A stretch of 64,000 nt of DNA from Candidatus Saccharimonadota bacterium (GCA_017524405.1 JAFWSJ010000002.1:1-64000); one strand, 5' to 3'; positions 40,271 to 49,664 are shown, counted from the first letter of the stretch. Notes: generated by a model not told the origin, from the letters alone. Numbers and translations: made by a program.

Positions 40271-42163
40271 TTATCGGATAATATATGGGTTGATTTTTTG
40301 GCCCGTGCCGGAGACGACCTCGGCGCCCGCCTTTAGGGTAACCACCGGGCGAACTGCCCCTAGAGTCATCATGCCATTTCCGCCCCAAATCCAAGTCGTC
40401 CAGCCGAAGCCCTGCATCTTGTTGTCGCCACCTTGGGTATCGAGCGACATTGCCCAAGAGAACTGGCCAGTATAGAGGTAATTACGGTCGCTTTCCTCTT
40501 CCCAGCCGATACCTGCTAAAGTGAGTTCGTCGCCGGTGACGAGGCCGACTTTGTGGGTGAGCTTGGCGTTGCCGTTGACAGTATCCTCTTTCGTGAAGGC
40601 ATCGTTTTTGTTCGGGCAGTCGAGGCGGAGGCCGTCTTTGCTACCGGTCTCCGAGACGTCGACCGCGATGCGACCATACGCGCCAGTGAGGTTATAATAG
40701 ACGCCCCTAGTGAAGACATGATCTGTATTGAAGACGCCAATGTCGGTAGTCTTTCCCTTCAGGAAGCCGGCATAATAGCTGCGGTCATTGCAATAAACCG
40801 CGTCGTCGAGCTCGTCGTCGTCGAGGCCTTTGGCTTCGAACCAGGCGTCAATAGTGGATTTGATGACCGAATCGTTGGTGTTAGTATCCATCGCCGCCTT
40901 CATTTGCTCGAAATTAGTTCCACCGGTGAGGGCGAAAGCGTATTTTTCTGGCCCGTTGACATAGTCGAGATAGTAAACTGTGGAGCAAGTTGCACTGCTC
41001 GAGAGACAAGTATAGTGGTGGTCCTGAGCGATGGAGCTAAGCTGCGAGTTCCAATCCGTGAGCGTGAGTGTATTTGTCAGAGTATAGTTGCCAGAATCAT
41101 AGGAGACATCATTGCCAAAAACATATCCATTGACGGCCGGCTCAACACGTTCGGCGACGTAGCGCGTGCCGTACATATAACCGCCATCCGCAGGCGAATT
41201 TTGGTTGTTATTAAATCTAAAAGTATTGGCGCCATTCAGCGAAATCTGCGCGGCGGTGCCGGTGGCGAGACATTGCTGTTTGCCGTCAACTGTGGTTGGC
41301 TCGCCGTTATAAATAATCTTTGTGCCGCCAGTATAGGTGGTGCGGACAATCTTCCAGCAGAGGCCGCTCCAAATGACATTATTATTGTCGATTTGGCCGC
41401 GATAATAATAGATCGTCTGGCCTTTTTCAGTCATGCGGTTAATGCCATTGCCGTTCTTTAGATAAAGATTGTCAGAATCAATGGCTGGACGGCGGAAGTC
41501 GATGTCGTAGTCTGGGTTGACCTGGTCCTCGACGTCGCCGGCGATGGTCTCTTTCCATTCGTCCGTAGCGTCGGCCTGGATGGTCTCGGCCGTAATCTTT
41601 AGGTGGTATTTCGCGCCCTCATATTCGTCGGCCGGTTTTTCACAAACCGTACCTGCGGCAGTCGTGCGGCAGACGTTGACTTTGCCAAAGTTCGCATCGC
41701 AGCTAAGCTTCACTGATTTGAAGAGCGAACTAGTAGTCACGCCAGGAGCCAGCGAAGTCTTGTAGTAATAATATCCGTCTTCCTTTAGCTCCCAATCGTC
41801 TTCGTTCTGGAAGATAATGGTCGCGAGGCGTACACCGTCTTTTTCGAGCGGTAGCGTAGTTGTATCGGCGCGATTTCGCCAGTATTCATCATACTTGAGG
41901 CGCACTACAATATCAGAGTCTCCTTCGTTTTTGACCGTAAACAGCTTTTCGGTTTCGTCGCATGGTTTCCAATCATCTGGACTAATGAATTCTTCGGCCG
42001 AAACCACGCGATACTTCGCCATCGTAAAGGTATTGGCAAGATGTGCGTCATTCGCATTGTAAGCGACCGTAAAGCAAATCGCCGCCGCAGCTAATAATAG
42101 CCCGACGACGAGAAGTGGTTTTTTATTGATTTGCTTTTTATTGCTGAGCACGGAGAGAGCCAC
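40271..42163 (-). CDS. Secreted surface protein, SipW-type family, paralog 2
   Basis: A protein of about 630 residues. Residues about 13-36 are a hydrophobic signal (KKPLLVVGLLLAAAAICFTVAYN), then HLANTFTMAKY, the WKPCDETEKLFTVKNEGDSD domain, YYYYKTSLAPG, YHLKITAETIQADA, the INRMTEKGQTIYYYRG block, LCWKIVRTTYTGGTKIIYNG, YMYGTRYV, LDDAVYCNDRS, THKVGLVTGDELTLAG and VRPVVTLKAGAEV. Same order as paralogs 1 and 3. The first codon is uncertain: GTG at 42163 or 42151, overlapping the FKBP gene by 14-26 nt, so translation is probably coupled. Last gene of a pheS-pheT-FKBP operon. Function unknown. Confidence 0.8.
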   Translation of the reverse strand: MALSVLSNKKQINKKPLLVVGLLLAAAAICFTVAYNANDAHLANTFTMAKYRVVSAEEFISPDDWKPCDETEKLFTVKNEGDSDIVVRLKYDEYWRNRADTTTLPLEKDGVRLATIIFQNEDDWELKEDGYYYYKTSLAPGVTTSSLFKSVKLSCDANFGKVNVCRTTAAGTVCEKPADEYEGAKYHLKITAETIQADATDEWKETIAGDVEDQVNPDYDIDFRRPAIDSDNLYLKNGNGINRMTEKGQTIYYYRGQIDNNNVIWSGLCWKIVRTTYTGGTKIIYNGEPTTVDGKQQCLATGTAAQISLNGANTFRFNNNQNSPADGGYMYGTRYVAERVEPAVNGYVFGNDVSYDSGNYTLTNTLTLTDWNSQLSSIAQDHHYTCLSSSATCSTVYYLDYVNGPEKYAFALTGGTNFEQMKAAMDTNTNDSVIKSTIDAWFEAKGLDDDELDDAVYCNDRSYYAGFLKGKTTDIGVFNTDHVFTRGVYYNLTGAYGRIAVDVSETGSKDGLRLDCPNKNDAFTKEDTVNGNAKLTHKVGLVTGDELTLAGIGWEEESDRNYLYTGQFSWAMSLDTQGGDNKMQGFGWTTWIWGGNGMMTLGAVRPVVTLKAGAEVVSGTGQKINPYIIR

Positions 42164-42875
42164 CCATGAATTCGCTATAGAGCGTTTCGAGCTCGTCGGA
42201 AACCTCGAGAGCTTCCGGCTTTTCGACTAGCATAACGACAAATTTGAGCGGAGAGTTGGCAGGGATATCATTCTGTTCCTGAGCGCCGTAGCCGAGCACG
42301 GATGGGATGGTAATTTCGCGGACACCACCAATGTGCATGCCCTCGATACCCTCAATCCAGCCCTGAATCATATTGGACGAACCAATAAGCGGATCATTCA
42401 ATGCGGTTGGGTCATCCTTGCTATTGTAGGACGAGTCGAAAATCTTCTCATCAGATAGCCAGCCAATGTAATAGGCGGCGTAGTTGGTGTCGAGACTCGA
42501 GATCTCTTCCTTTTTCTCGTCTGCGTATTCGTAGGTGATTTCCCTGCCCTCGCCGACAACGATGTCGCGAGTCTCGAGCGAAGTAGCGGCGGCAGCGTTG
42601 AAAGCCTTTACCTCAGTGCGATAGCCCTTGAACTGCTCAAAATACTGCTCCGAGAGCTTCTTTGCGCGGTCGGACTTGCGGCTCTGATAATCATTATAGA
42701 GCTCAGCGAATCTGTTCATGCGGTTATTGACGTTCGTGGACTGAGTTTCGCTGTTCTCGAAATTTAGCACGATGCCGACATAGAGGGCGAAAGTGCTAGC
42801 GAGCATGAAAACTGCAATCGCTGCAATGATGATGCGCTGTTTTGGTGACGTTTTTCTATCTTCGTTTACAATCAT
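42138..42875 (-). CDS. Membrane-anchored FKBP-type peptidyl-prolyl isomerase
   Basis: A 245-residue protein with one N-terminal membrane helix (about residues 14-36), a helical spacer with NDYQSRKSDRAKKLSEQYFEQF, and an FKBP domain (about 120-228): KIFDSSYN, NMIQGWIEGIEGMHIGGVREITIP, LGYGAQEQNDIPANSPLKFVVMLV. It probably catalyses proline isomerisation or acts as a chaperone for exported proteins outside the membrane. The CGGAGGTAAT site defines the ATG. It lies 24 nt after pheT and overlaps the secreted paralog 2, its plausible client. Confidence 0.88.
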   Translation of the reverse strand: MIVNEDRKTSPKQRIIIAAIAVFMLASTFALYVGIVLNFENSETQSTNVNNRMNRFAELYNDYQSRKSDRAKKLSEQYFEQFKGYRTEVKAFNAAAATSLETRDIVVGEGREITYEYADEKKEEISSLDTNYAAYYIGWLSDEKIFDSSYNSKDDPTALNDPLIGSSNMIQGWIEGIEGMHIGGVREITIPSVLGYGAQEQNDIPANSPLKFVVMLVEKPEALEVSDELETLYSEFMGGSLRAQQ

Positions 42876-42899
42876 ATTACCTCCGTTATTGCCACCCTA

Positions 42900-45320
42900 C
42901 TAAATAGATTCTAACTTATCCATTATATCTTGAATTTCGTTTTTTGTCAGAGTTTTATCTGGGTGAGCGAATTCAAGATGGAAGCTGATATTCTTCGTGT
43001 CGGCGCCGTCGGCCTGGTAAATCGAGACTGGGCTGAGCTTATAGATGTAATCCTTCAAGGCGTCGCGAATCTTGCTGTCGAGTGCCGCATAGGCGGTGTC
43101 GCCAGCGACCGTGAGCGTCAAATCGCGAGAGACCGATGGGTAGTTGCTGAGGCGGAAAGTCTTCGCCGCTGCGCCGCGCGCGAGGGCGAGAAGCGCCGTG
43201 AGATCGAGTTCAAATGCTGCGATGCCGCGCGAAAGCTTGAAGCTCTTTGCGACCGAGCCCTTAATCTCGCCGATATAGCCGATGGTCATATTGCCAGCGA
43301 TAATAGCGGCAGAGCGCTTTGGCTCATAGTAGCTGTTGGTTGCGCTATTCGTGAATTTGGCGAGTTCAAACTTCGCGCCGAGCACCTCGAGCAAATTCTC
43401 AAGATACTTCTTCGCAAGGTAGTAATTGCTCTGCTCTTTATTGCTCACAAAGACGAAGCCGAGCTGCGGAAGCCCCTGCGGAGTCTTGTCGTCGTCGAAG
43501 CCGAGATTCTTTGGATAGACCTGGTTCATTTCGTAGAGCGCGAAGCGGTCGTAGCCGGCGCGGAGATTGCCGTAGCTCTTATCGAGAAGGCTAGGCACGA
43601 TGCTCTGGCGAATGTACTGGAGATCTGGCGAAATGGAATTCACAATCTTATAGGCGTTATCTGGCTTCTGACCAACCTTTTCCATGAGGTCGCCGTGGAC
43701 GAAGCTGTAAGTCAAAACCTCGTTGGCGCCACGCGCGGAAAGGATGTTGCGGATCTGAGTCTTCAGGGCGAAGAGCGGATTCGGATCGGCAGTGGCATGA
43801 AGCGGAAGAACCGGCTTGATATTGTCGAAACCGGTAAGGCGGCCGACTTCCTCGATGATATCTTCAGCGATATGGATATCGGTGCGCCAGAATGGTGCAG
43901 TAACCGAGATATTGTCGCCATCGAGCTCGACGGCAAATTCGACATTTTCAAGAATCGTCTTCACGTCCTTGCCCGAGAAATCCGAGCCGAGAAGGCCGTT
44001 GATTTGTGCGAGCGTGACGTCGACAACGATTGGCTCTGGAGTTTCTTTCTGAGTATCGAAAGCTGCGAGCGGCTTGAAGTAAGCCTGAAGATCACGAGCG
44101 CAACGAAGTGCGACCGGCAAAGTCTGGCCGGCTGGCTGACCCTTCGTGAAGCGCGTGATGGCCTCGGAGAAAATGCCGTGCGCCATCTGCGTCTTGCGGA
44201 GATTATAAAGGCTGAAGGTTGCGGATTCGAGAATAATGCGCTTCGTGTTTTCGTCGATAGCGGTGCTCTTGCCGCCCATTGCGCCAGCAAGCGCAACTGG
44301 AACGTTATTGCTCGTAATTACGATGTCGTCTGGGGTGAGTTCGACCGTCGTACCGTCGAGAAGTTCGAGCTTTTCGCCCTTCTTTGCAGCGCGAACGATA
44401 ATCTTCGGCGAATCGGTGCCGCCGACTGCGACGAATTTGTCGTAATCAAAGGCATGAAGTGGCTGGCCATAAGTAAGCATGCAGAGATTCGTAGCGTCGA
44501 CAACTGGATCGATTGGGCGCATGCCAGCGCGCGCGAGGAGCGTAGCGCCAGTCGAAATCGTCTTTGGATATTCGGCGCCGGTCGATTCGAGCACGAGCGC
44601 AGTGTAGCGTGGGCAGAGTTTTTCGTCGATCTCGATGTCGAGCTTTACGCTCTTGTCATTCTCGAAATCCTGCTTGCCATCAAGATACCAGTCTGGCGAA
44701 GTGAACTTCTGGCCAAGGATGCCGGCAACTTCGCGGCGGAAACCGAGAATACCAAAGGTATCTGGGCGATGGGTGAGGGATTTGTTTTCAATATCGAGAA
44801 TCTTGTCGGATAGGTTGAAGATGTCTGCGAATGGTTTGCCCGGTTCAGCGACAGAGCTATCGAGCTCGATGATGCCAGTATGATCATCGCCAAGGTCAAC
44901 TTCGTCGGCGCCGGCCATCATGCCATAGGAATCATACTTGCCGAGCATCTTGCGCATGCCGATCTTGAATGGCTCGTCAGTGCCAAAGGTGGCTGGAACG
45001 ATTGCGCCTGGAGCGACCCAAGCAGCAAACATGCCTTCATGAACATTTGGCGCGCCGCACATAACTTGGACATAACCGTCAGAATCGCGTTCAACGTCTT
45101 CGGCCTTGCCGCCATCGTCGATCTTGCAGAGGCTGAGGTGAGTATCTGGGATTTTCTCGCAGTACTTTACCTGAACTGCATAAACTTTGTCGTATTTGTG
45201 GGTATTATCGATAACTCCCTCGACTTCGACGAGTCGAGCACCAATGAGCTTTACGAGTTCGTCGTCAGAAATAGTGATTTTGTCGAGGCCTTGTTTTAGC
45301 CAATTGAGAGAAACTAACAT
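42900..45320 (-). CDS. pheT: Phenylalanyl-tRNA synthetase beta subunit
   Basis: An 806-residue subunit of the alpha2-beta2 synthetase. Order: N-terminal MLVSLNWLKQGLD, EMAP-like tRNA-binding domain (about residues 40-150, with VMCGAPNVHEGMF), B3/B4 editing domain, B5 domain, catalytic-like core, and the C-terminal FDX-ACB anticodon-binding domain (LSNYPSVSRDLTLTV onwards). Full length. Overlaps pheS by 7 nt. Confidence 0.97.
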   Translation of the reverse strand: MLVSLNWLKQGLDKITISDDELVKLIGARLVEVEGVIDNTHKYDKVYAVQVKYCEKIPDTHLSLCKIDDGGKAEDVERDSDGYVQVMCGAPNVHEGMFAAWVAPGAIVPATFGTDEPFKIGMRKMLGKYDSYGMMAGADEVDLGDDHTGIIELDSSVAEPGKPFADIFNLSDKILDIENKSLTHRPDTFGILGFRREVAGILGQKFTSPDWYLDGKQDFENDKSVKLDIEIDEKLCPRYTALVLESTGAEYPKTISTGATLLARAGMRPIDPVVDATNLCMLTYGQPLHAFDYDKFVAVGGTDSPKIIVRAAKKGEKLELLDGTTVELTPDDIVITSNNVPVALAGAMGGKSTAIDENTKRIILESATFSLYNLRKTQMAHGIFSEAITRFTKGQPAGQTLPVALRCARDLQAYFKPLAAFDTQKETPEPIVVDVTLAQINGLLGSDFSGKDVKTILENVEFAVELDGDNISVTAPFWRTDIHIAEDIIEEVGRLTGFDNIKPVLPLHATADPNPLFALKTQIRNILSARGANEVLTYSFVHGDLMEKVGQKPDNAYKIVNSISPDLQYIRQSIVPSLLDKSYGNLRAGYDRFALYEMNQVYPKNLGFDDDKTPQGLPQLGFVFVSNKEQSNYYLAKKYLENLLEVLGAKFELAKFTNSATNSYYEPKRSAAIIAGNMTIGYIGEIKGSVAKSFKLSRGIAAFELDLTALLALARGAAAKTFRLSNYPSVSRDLTLTVAGDTAYAALDSKIRDALKDYIYKLSPVSIYQADGADTKNISFHLEFAHPDKTLTKNEIQDIMDKLESI

Positions 45321-46276
45321 GCGAACTCCTTTAGAAAATCCAGTTTTGCCGATTCGAGATAGCGAATGTCGTTGAGTTGGTAGCGAAGCATGATGAGACG
45401 ATCAATACCGCCGCCCCATGCGAAGCCCTGGTACTTGGTCGGGTCGATGCCCGCAGCCTTCAAAACATTCGGATGGATCATGCCGCAACCAAGCATCTCA
45501 AGCCAACCATCGCCCTTGCCACCGAGGGAGGCGGGTTTTTCGATGAGAAATTCGAGACTTGGTTCGGTGAATGGGAAGTAGCCTGGCTGAGTCTTGATGT
45601 TCAGCTTCTGGCCGTAGTATTTTTCAAAGAATTCGCGCAAGATTGCGAGCATGTTGCCGAGCGTGCAGTCCTCGGAAACATAAACACCCTCGCACTGATA
45701 GAAAGTGTGCTCGTGGGTGGCGTCGATATCTTCGTTGCGATAAACGCGGCCCGGGACGGCGACGGCAATTGCCTTGCCCTCTTTGAGCTTGTGGGCGTTC
45801 GCCTTCAAAACGCGGTTCTGCATCGTGCTAGTGTGGGCTGGCGGGATAAAGCCTTCTTCGGTGCGGAAGGTATCATAACCATCACGTGCGGGATGGCCCT
45901 TCGCAAAGTTGAGACTATCAAACATATGGTATTCGTCATCGAGCTGAACGGATTCGACGACGTCGAAGCCCATGCTCTGGTAAATCGAGATAACGCGGTC
46001 GAGCTCAGTCATCAATGGATGCTGGCTGCCCTGGTCCGCCGTCAAAAACTCTGGCATCTGCCCGTTAATATCACATGGCGCGCTAATATCGAGTGGCGCG
46101 ACATCTTCCTGTTCGGCAGCGGCCTCGGCGGCTGCGATTTCGGCGTTTAGTTGATTTTTACGTTCGTTAATTTTTTTGCCAAAATCTGCACGTTGGTCGG
46201 CCGGCAGGTCCTTGATTTTTGCGTATTCAGCACCAAGTGCCTTTAGCTCATTTTTTAGTTCCTGTAATGTGGCCAT
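45314..46276 (-). CDS. pheS: Phenylalanyl-tRNA synthetase alpha subunit
   Basis: A 320-residue class II catalytic subunit: N-terminal coiled coil (residues 1-85), HPARDGYDTF, motif 2 region CEGVYVSEDCTLGNML, YFPFTEPSLEF, the WLEMLGCGMIHPNVL block and motif 3 GFAWGGGIDRLIMLRY. A TAAAAT box 9 nt before the ATG suggests an almost leaderless start. Heads the pheS-pheT-FKBP-surface protein operon. Confidence 0.97.
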   Translation of the reverse strand: MATLQELKNELKALGAEYAKIKDLPADQRADFGKKINERKNQLNAEIAAAEAAAEQEDVAPLDISAPCDINGQMPEFLTADQGSQHPLMTELDRVISIYQSMGFDVVESVQLDDEYHMFDSLNFAKGHPARDGYDTFRTEEGFIPPAHTSTMQNRVLKANAHKLKEGKAIAVAVPGRVYRNEDIDATHEHTFYQCEGVYVSEDCTLGNMLAILREFFEKYYGQKLNIKTQPGYFPFTEPSLEFLIEKPASLGGKGDGWLEMLGCGMIHPNVLKAAGIDPTKYQGFAWGGGIDRLIMLRYQLNDIRYLESAKLDFLKEFAC

Positions 46277-46308
46277 AATAGATATATTTTACCACATTAT
46301 CAGAGATG

Positions 46309-46339
46309 AAAAAGCCCGCCTCTAAAGTCTAGTGCGGGC
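46309..46339 (-). terminator. Terminator of the small membrane-protein gene
   Basis: Minus-strand stem GCCCGC/GCGGGC (46339-46334 with 46319-46314) followed by a T run, behind the gene at 46347. Confidence 0.8.
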
Positions 46340-46346
46340 CTCAAGT

Positions 46347-46574
46347 CTAGTGGATAACGAAAATGATGACGAGTGAAACCGCGGCGAGGGCGACGAGGAT
46401 AAACCAGAACCAGCTAAAACGATTGGTCTTCTGCATGTTCTTGAGGTATTCGGACTGCTCAACAAAATCTGGATCATCGCGCTGCGCGGTCTTCTCTGCG
46501 CGCTCACGCAAATCCGAGCTAATGCGTTCGCCTAGTTTGCTGCGTTCTTCGTCTTTCTCTACTAAAATCCCCAC
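46347..46574 (-). CDS. Small tail-anchored membrane protein, 75 residues
   Basis: A charged cytoplasmic part (KDEERSKLGERISSDLRERAEK) followed by one C-terminal membrane helix (FWFILVALAAVSLVIIFV). No family recognised. The start is a GTG at 46574, with AAGGAGG a few bases upstream and a TATACT promoter. Divergent from the aquaporin gene. Confidence 0.7.
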   Translation of the reverse strand: MGILVEKDEERSKLGERISSDLRERAEKTAQRDDPDFVEQSEYLKNMQKTNRFSWFWFILVALAAVSLVIIFVIH

Positions 46575-46654
46575 GGGTCCTCCTTAATTACCTATCAAGT
46601 ATAGCACAAACAGAATGTGCTATAATATGTTCATATACATTAAAAGGAGGTGTA

Positions 46655-47653
46655 ATGGCTACAACTAAAGCCAAGTCGACCAAGAAGCCTGCTGCCAAGA
46701 AAGTTGCAGCAAAGAAGCCGGCTCCAAAGTCGAAAACTACAGCCAAGGCCGCGAAAGTTGCTCCAAAAGCAGCCGCAGTCAAGGCAACCAAGGTGGGCGC
46801 AGTAAAAACCAAGATCGTCTCCGAGAAGAAAAATCCGGTTAAGGAATTCTTTGCTCGCAAGGGCGATCCAAACGAAAACATTCTAACAATCTTCAAAGAT
46901 ACCAAGATTATTGGCGCTTTGATTGGTGAAATCGTAGGTACGGGCCTCATTACCGCCGTCGCTTTGACGCTCGGTCTTTTCAACCCACTCTACATGATCT
47001 TCGCTTATATCGGCATCACCGCTGCGGTCTTCGCACTCTCTGGTGCTCATATTAACCCAATCATTACCGCTGGTATGATGGCTAGCCGTCGTGTTTCGGC
47101 GATTCGCGGTGTGCTTTATCTCATTGCACAGCTTATCGGCGCATGGATCGGCTTCATGCTCATTAGCTACTTCTACAACCAGGGTATTGCTAGTGGCAAC
47201 ATCACGGCAGAATCCACTCTGCTCCCAACGCTCACGTCCGCAGACCAACTCAACGCTGCTACGGAAGGCTTCAGCTTCTTCTGGGCAATCACTATGATTG
47301 AGTTCATCGGCGCAATCATCATTGCGTTCTTCTTCGCACGTGCGCTCGAGTTCAAGCGTGGCGCTTTCACCTTCGCAGCAGTCGTTGGTGGTGGCGTTTT
47401 CCTCGCTATGCTCTTCGCAGTTGTGATTACCGGCCAATTCCTCGGTATCCAAGAGAACGTGTTCATCATGAACCCAGCAGCCGCATTCATGTACGGCTTG
47501 CTCCCATCGAACGCTGAAGGCTTTGACGCGCTCATGGGTCAGCTCTGGCCAATGCTGGTCACTTACGTCATCTTCCCTGTGATGGGTGGCGTGCTCGGCT
47601 TCTATCTTTCCGACTTTGCAAACAAGCTTAGCGGCAAAGAGCTCAAAGCCTAA
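46655..47653 (+). CDS. Aquaporin/glycerol facilitator with histone-like N-terminal tail
   Basis: A 332-residue MIP-family channel. Residues 1-65 form a Lys/Ala/Pro-rich tail (repeats of AKKPA and KKVAAKKPAPK type) resembling histone H1 or bacterial H1-like proteins. The channel domain (about 85-325, six helices) has the two pore motifs as SGAHINPIIT (NPI in place of NPA) and FIMNPAAAF. It moves water or small polyols across the cytoplasmic membrane. The fused basic tail is not part of normal aquaporins. A strong AAAAGGAGGTG site and TATAAT (46621-46626) precede it, so it is a leadered gene. Confidence 0.88.
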   Translation: MATTKAKSTKKPAAKKVAAKKPAPKSKTTAKAAKVAPKAAAVKATKVGAVKTKIVSEKKNPVKEFFARKGDPNENILTIFKDTKIIGALIGEIVGTGLITAVALTLGLFNPLYMIFAYIGITAAVFALSGAHINPIITAGMMASRRVSAIRGVLYLIAQLIGAWIGFMLISYFYNQGIASGNITAESTLLPTLTSADQLNAATEGFSFFWAITMIEFIGAIIIAFFFARALEFKRGAFTFAAVVGGGVFLAMLFAVVITGQFLGIQENVFIMNPAAAFMYGLLPSNAEGFDALMGQLWPMLVTYVIFPVMGGVLGFYLSDFANKLSGKELKA

Positions 47654-47670
47654 TACCGTTCAAAAGATTC

Positions 47671-47703
47671 AAAATACCGATCCTCCGGGGTCGGTATTTT
47701 TGT
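47671..47703 (+). terminator. Terminator of the aquaporin gene
   Basis: Stem AAAATACCGA/TCGGTATTTT (47671-47680 with 47691-47700), followed by T. Confidence 0.88.
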
Positions 47704-47707
47704 CGTC

Positions 47708-47736
47708 TTGACCAGAGGTGACGCTTATGCTTAAAT
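47708..47736 (+). promoter_or_regulatory. Promoter of surface protein paralog 3
   Basis: TTGACC (47708-47713) and TTAAAT (47731-47736), 17-nt spacer ending ACGCTTATGC, the same extended -10 context as the giant surface genes. Confidence 0.65.
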
Positions 47737-47765
47737 AAATCTTAGATAAGGTCACAAAAATCCAA

Positions 47766-49640
47766 ATGAAAAAACTGCAGAAAAAGAGAGTTCTACTATT
47801 TGGTGGTATTCTGTGCGCCTTGAGCCTAGTAGCCAGCCTTACAATTGCTTACAACCACGACCGCTCCGTAATCGGCAATGAGTTCGGACCGAGCGTTTAT
47901 AAGACCGCAACTACCGAGCAATTCGATAGCCCAAGTAATTGGCAGCCTTGCGACGAAAAAACGAAGACCGTATTCGTAAAAAATGAAGGTAGCGTCAATG
48001 TACGAGTACGTGTGAAATATGACGAAGTATGGCGCGATGCTGCTGACACGAAAAATCTCCCGCTCGAAAAAGACGACGTGAGATTAGTTAATGTCGCGCT
48101 GCAGAACCTCGATGATTGGGAGCTACGCGATAATGGCTACTATTATTACAAGCACACGCTAGCGCCAGGCGAATCGACGAATTCGCTATTTAAGAAAGTC
48201 GTTTTTGGCTGCAATGCAAATCTCGGGGCCGAAAATGTCTGCGAAAATACTGCCGCCGGAATGACCTGCACGAAGCCGGAAGACGATTACGAAGGCGCGA
48301 AGTATCATCTGAAAATTACCGCCGAGACAATCCAGGAAGATGCCGCTGATGAGTGGACAAATCTCTACAATATCATCGCGAGCCAAGCGAATGACCCGAG
48401 CTATCAAATCGACTTCACGCGCCGCGCGCAGATTTCGGACGACGTCAGCGTCAGAAATGGCAATGGCGTAAATAAATATACCGAGAAGGGGCAGGATGTT
48501 TACTATTTCCGCGGCGTCATTGATAATAACATCGTTCTCTGGGCAAACCAATGCTGGAAAATTATGCGCACCACTTACACTGGCGGGATTAAAATGATCT
48601 ACAACGGTCCGCCGAAAGAGATTGACGGCGTGATGCAATGCGACTGGTCAACGCGAGTCGTCGAATCATTGATCGGCAATTATTTCGATCCATATAGCGT
48701 CAATAGCAATGACACTTCCCCAGCCGACGTCGGTTATATGACCGGTACGCGCATCGAGAATGCGACACTCACAACTACTTCTTCGCAGGTTTTCGAGTTC
48801 TCGAATAGCGTGTCGAGAGACGGCGATACTTATACCCTCAATACGACTGCCGGACACGCCTTGACTGGCTCCTGGCAAAATACGCGAGAAGCCGCCGCCA
48901 CGCGCTACCATTACTTCTGCACCAACGGCGCGGCCGTTTGCTCGAGCGCCGAGATTGGCTACATCCACTTGTTCACTTACTGGCGCGACACGAACACGAT
49001 TTACTATCTGCCAATCGGCGGCTACGATGATATCGAGGCAGCCAAGACGGCAATGTTCGCAAATGAGAATGATTCGGCCGCTAAGCAGCTTATTGAGAGC
49101 TGGTTCTCGAACAATTTCACGAGCGCACAAGAAGACCAGCTTGAGGATGCGATTTATTGCAACGACCGCTCGATTGCGATCGGTTCGCTGAAGGGCGAAG
49201 ACACCAACGCATCGGACACATCTTATCTCTACAACTATTTTGGCGCATTTTCGCGTCTTTCGATCAAGAACGCTGACGGCAATGTCACGCCGTCGCTCGA
49301 ATGCGGCAAGCACGATTCCTTCACGAAGTCCGATACGACGAACGGCAACGGCAAACTAAACCACAAAGTCGGCATGCCGTCGGCCGACGAATTGAACCTA
49401 GCCGGCCGCTCTTATTTCGATGGCACGACAAGCGACTATCTCGGAAACAACAACTGCTGGTCAATGTCGCCATCCTTCTTCAACTATAATTCGGCATGGC
49501 AAATCATCATTGACCGCCCAATTATGACTAACCTCTGGACTGGCACCTGGGAAGGCGTTCGTCCAGTCATTTCCTTCAAGTCCGGCACGCATATCGTCTC
49601 GGGCCAAGGCACCAAAACCAGCCCATACATCGTCGAATAA
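47766..49640 (+). CDS. Secreted surface protein, SipW-type family, paralog 3
   Basis: A 624-residue exported protein, closest to paralog 2. Signal residues about 6-30 (KRVLLFGGILCALSLVASLTIAYN), then SVIGNEFGPSVYK, WQPCDEKTKTVFVKNEGSVN, YYYYKHTLAPGEST, YHLKITAETIQEDA, VNKYTEKGQDVYYFRGVI, CWKIMRTTYTGGIKMIYNG, VGYMTGTRI, LEDAIYCNDRS, HKVGMPSADELNLAG, CWSMSP and VRPVISFKSGTHI. Disulfides are likely from paired Cys. Monocistronic with its own promoter. The TIAYNHDRSVIGNEF junction resembles SipW-dependent signal peptides (TYAYFT-type), but the window's own signal peptidase is P-type. Function unknown. Confidence 0.82.
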   Translation: MKKLQKKRVLLFGGILCALSLVASLTIAYNHDRSVIGNEFGPSVYKTATTEQFDSPSNWQPCDEKTKTVFVKNEGSVNVRVRVKYDEVWRDAADTKNLPLEKDDVRLVNVALQNLDDWELRDNGYYYYKHTLAPGESTNSLFKKVVFGCNANLGAENVCENTAAGMTCTKPEDDYEGAKYHLKITAETIQEDAADEWTNLYNIIASQANDPSYQIDFTRRAQISDDVSVRNGNGVNKYTEKGQDVYYFRGVIDNNIVLWANQCWKIMRTTYTGGIKMIYNGPPKEIDGVMQCDWSTRVVESLIGNYFDPYSVNSNDTSPADVGYMTGTRIENATLTTTSSQVFEFSNSVSRDGDTYTLNTTAGHALTGSWQNTREAAATRYHYFCTNGAAVCSSAEIGYIHLFTYWRDTNTIYYLPIGGYDDIEAAKTAMFANENDSAAKQLIESWFSNNFTSAQEDQLEDAIYCNDRSIAIGSLKGEDTNASDTSYLYNYFGAFSRLSIKNADGNVTPSLECGKHDSFTKSDTTNGNGKLNHKVGMPSADELNLAGRSYFDGTTSDYLGNNNCWSMSPSFFNYNSAWQIIIDRPIMTNLWTGTWEGVRPVISFKSGTHIVSGQGTKTSPYIVE

Positions 49641-49664
49641 GCTCGGGTTCCACCCCTGTTATAT

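Noticed and set aside
27766-49640. Secreted protein family as type IV pilins
   Set aside because: The N-termini lack a pilin GFxxxE-type cleavage site and are conventional or SipW-like signals.
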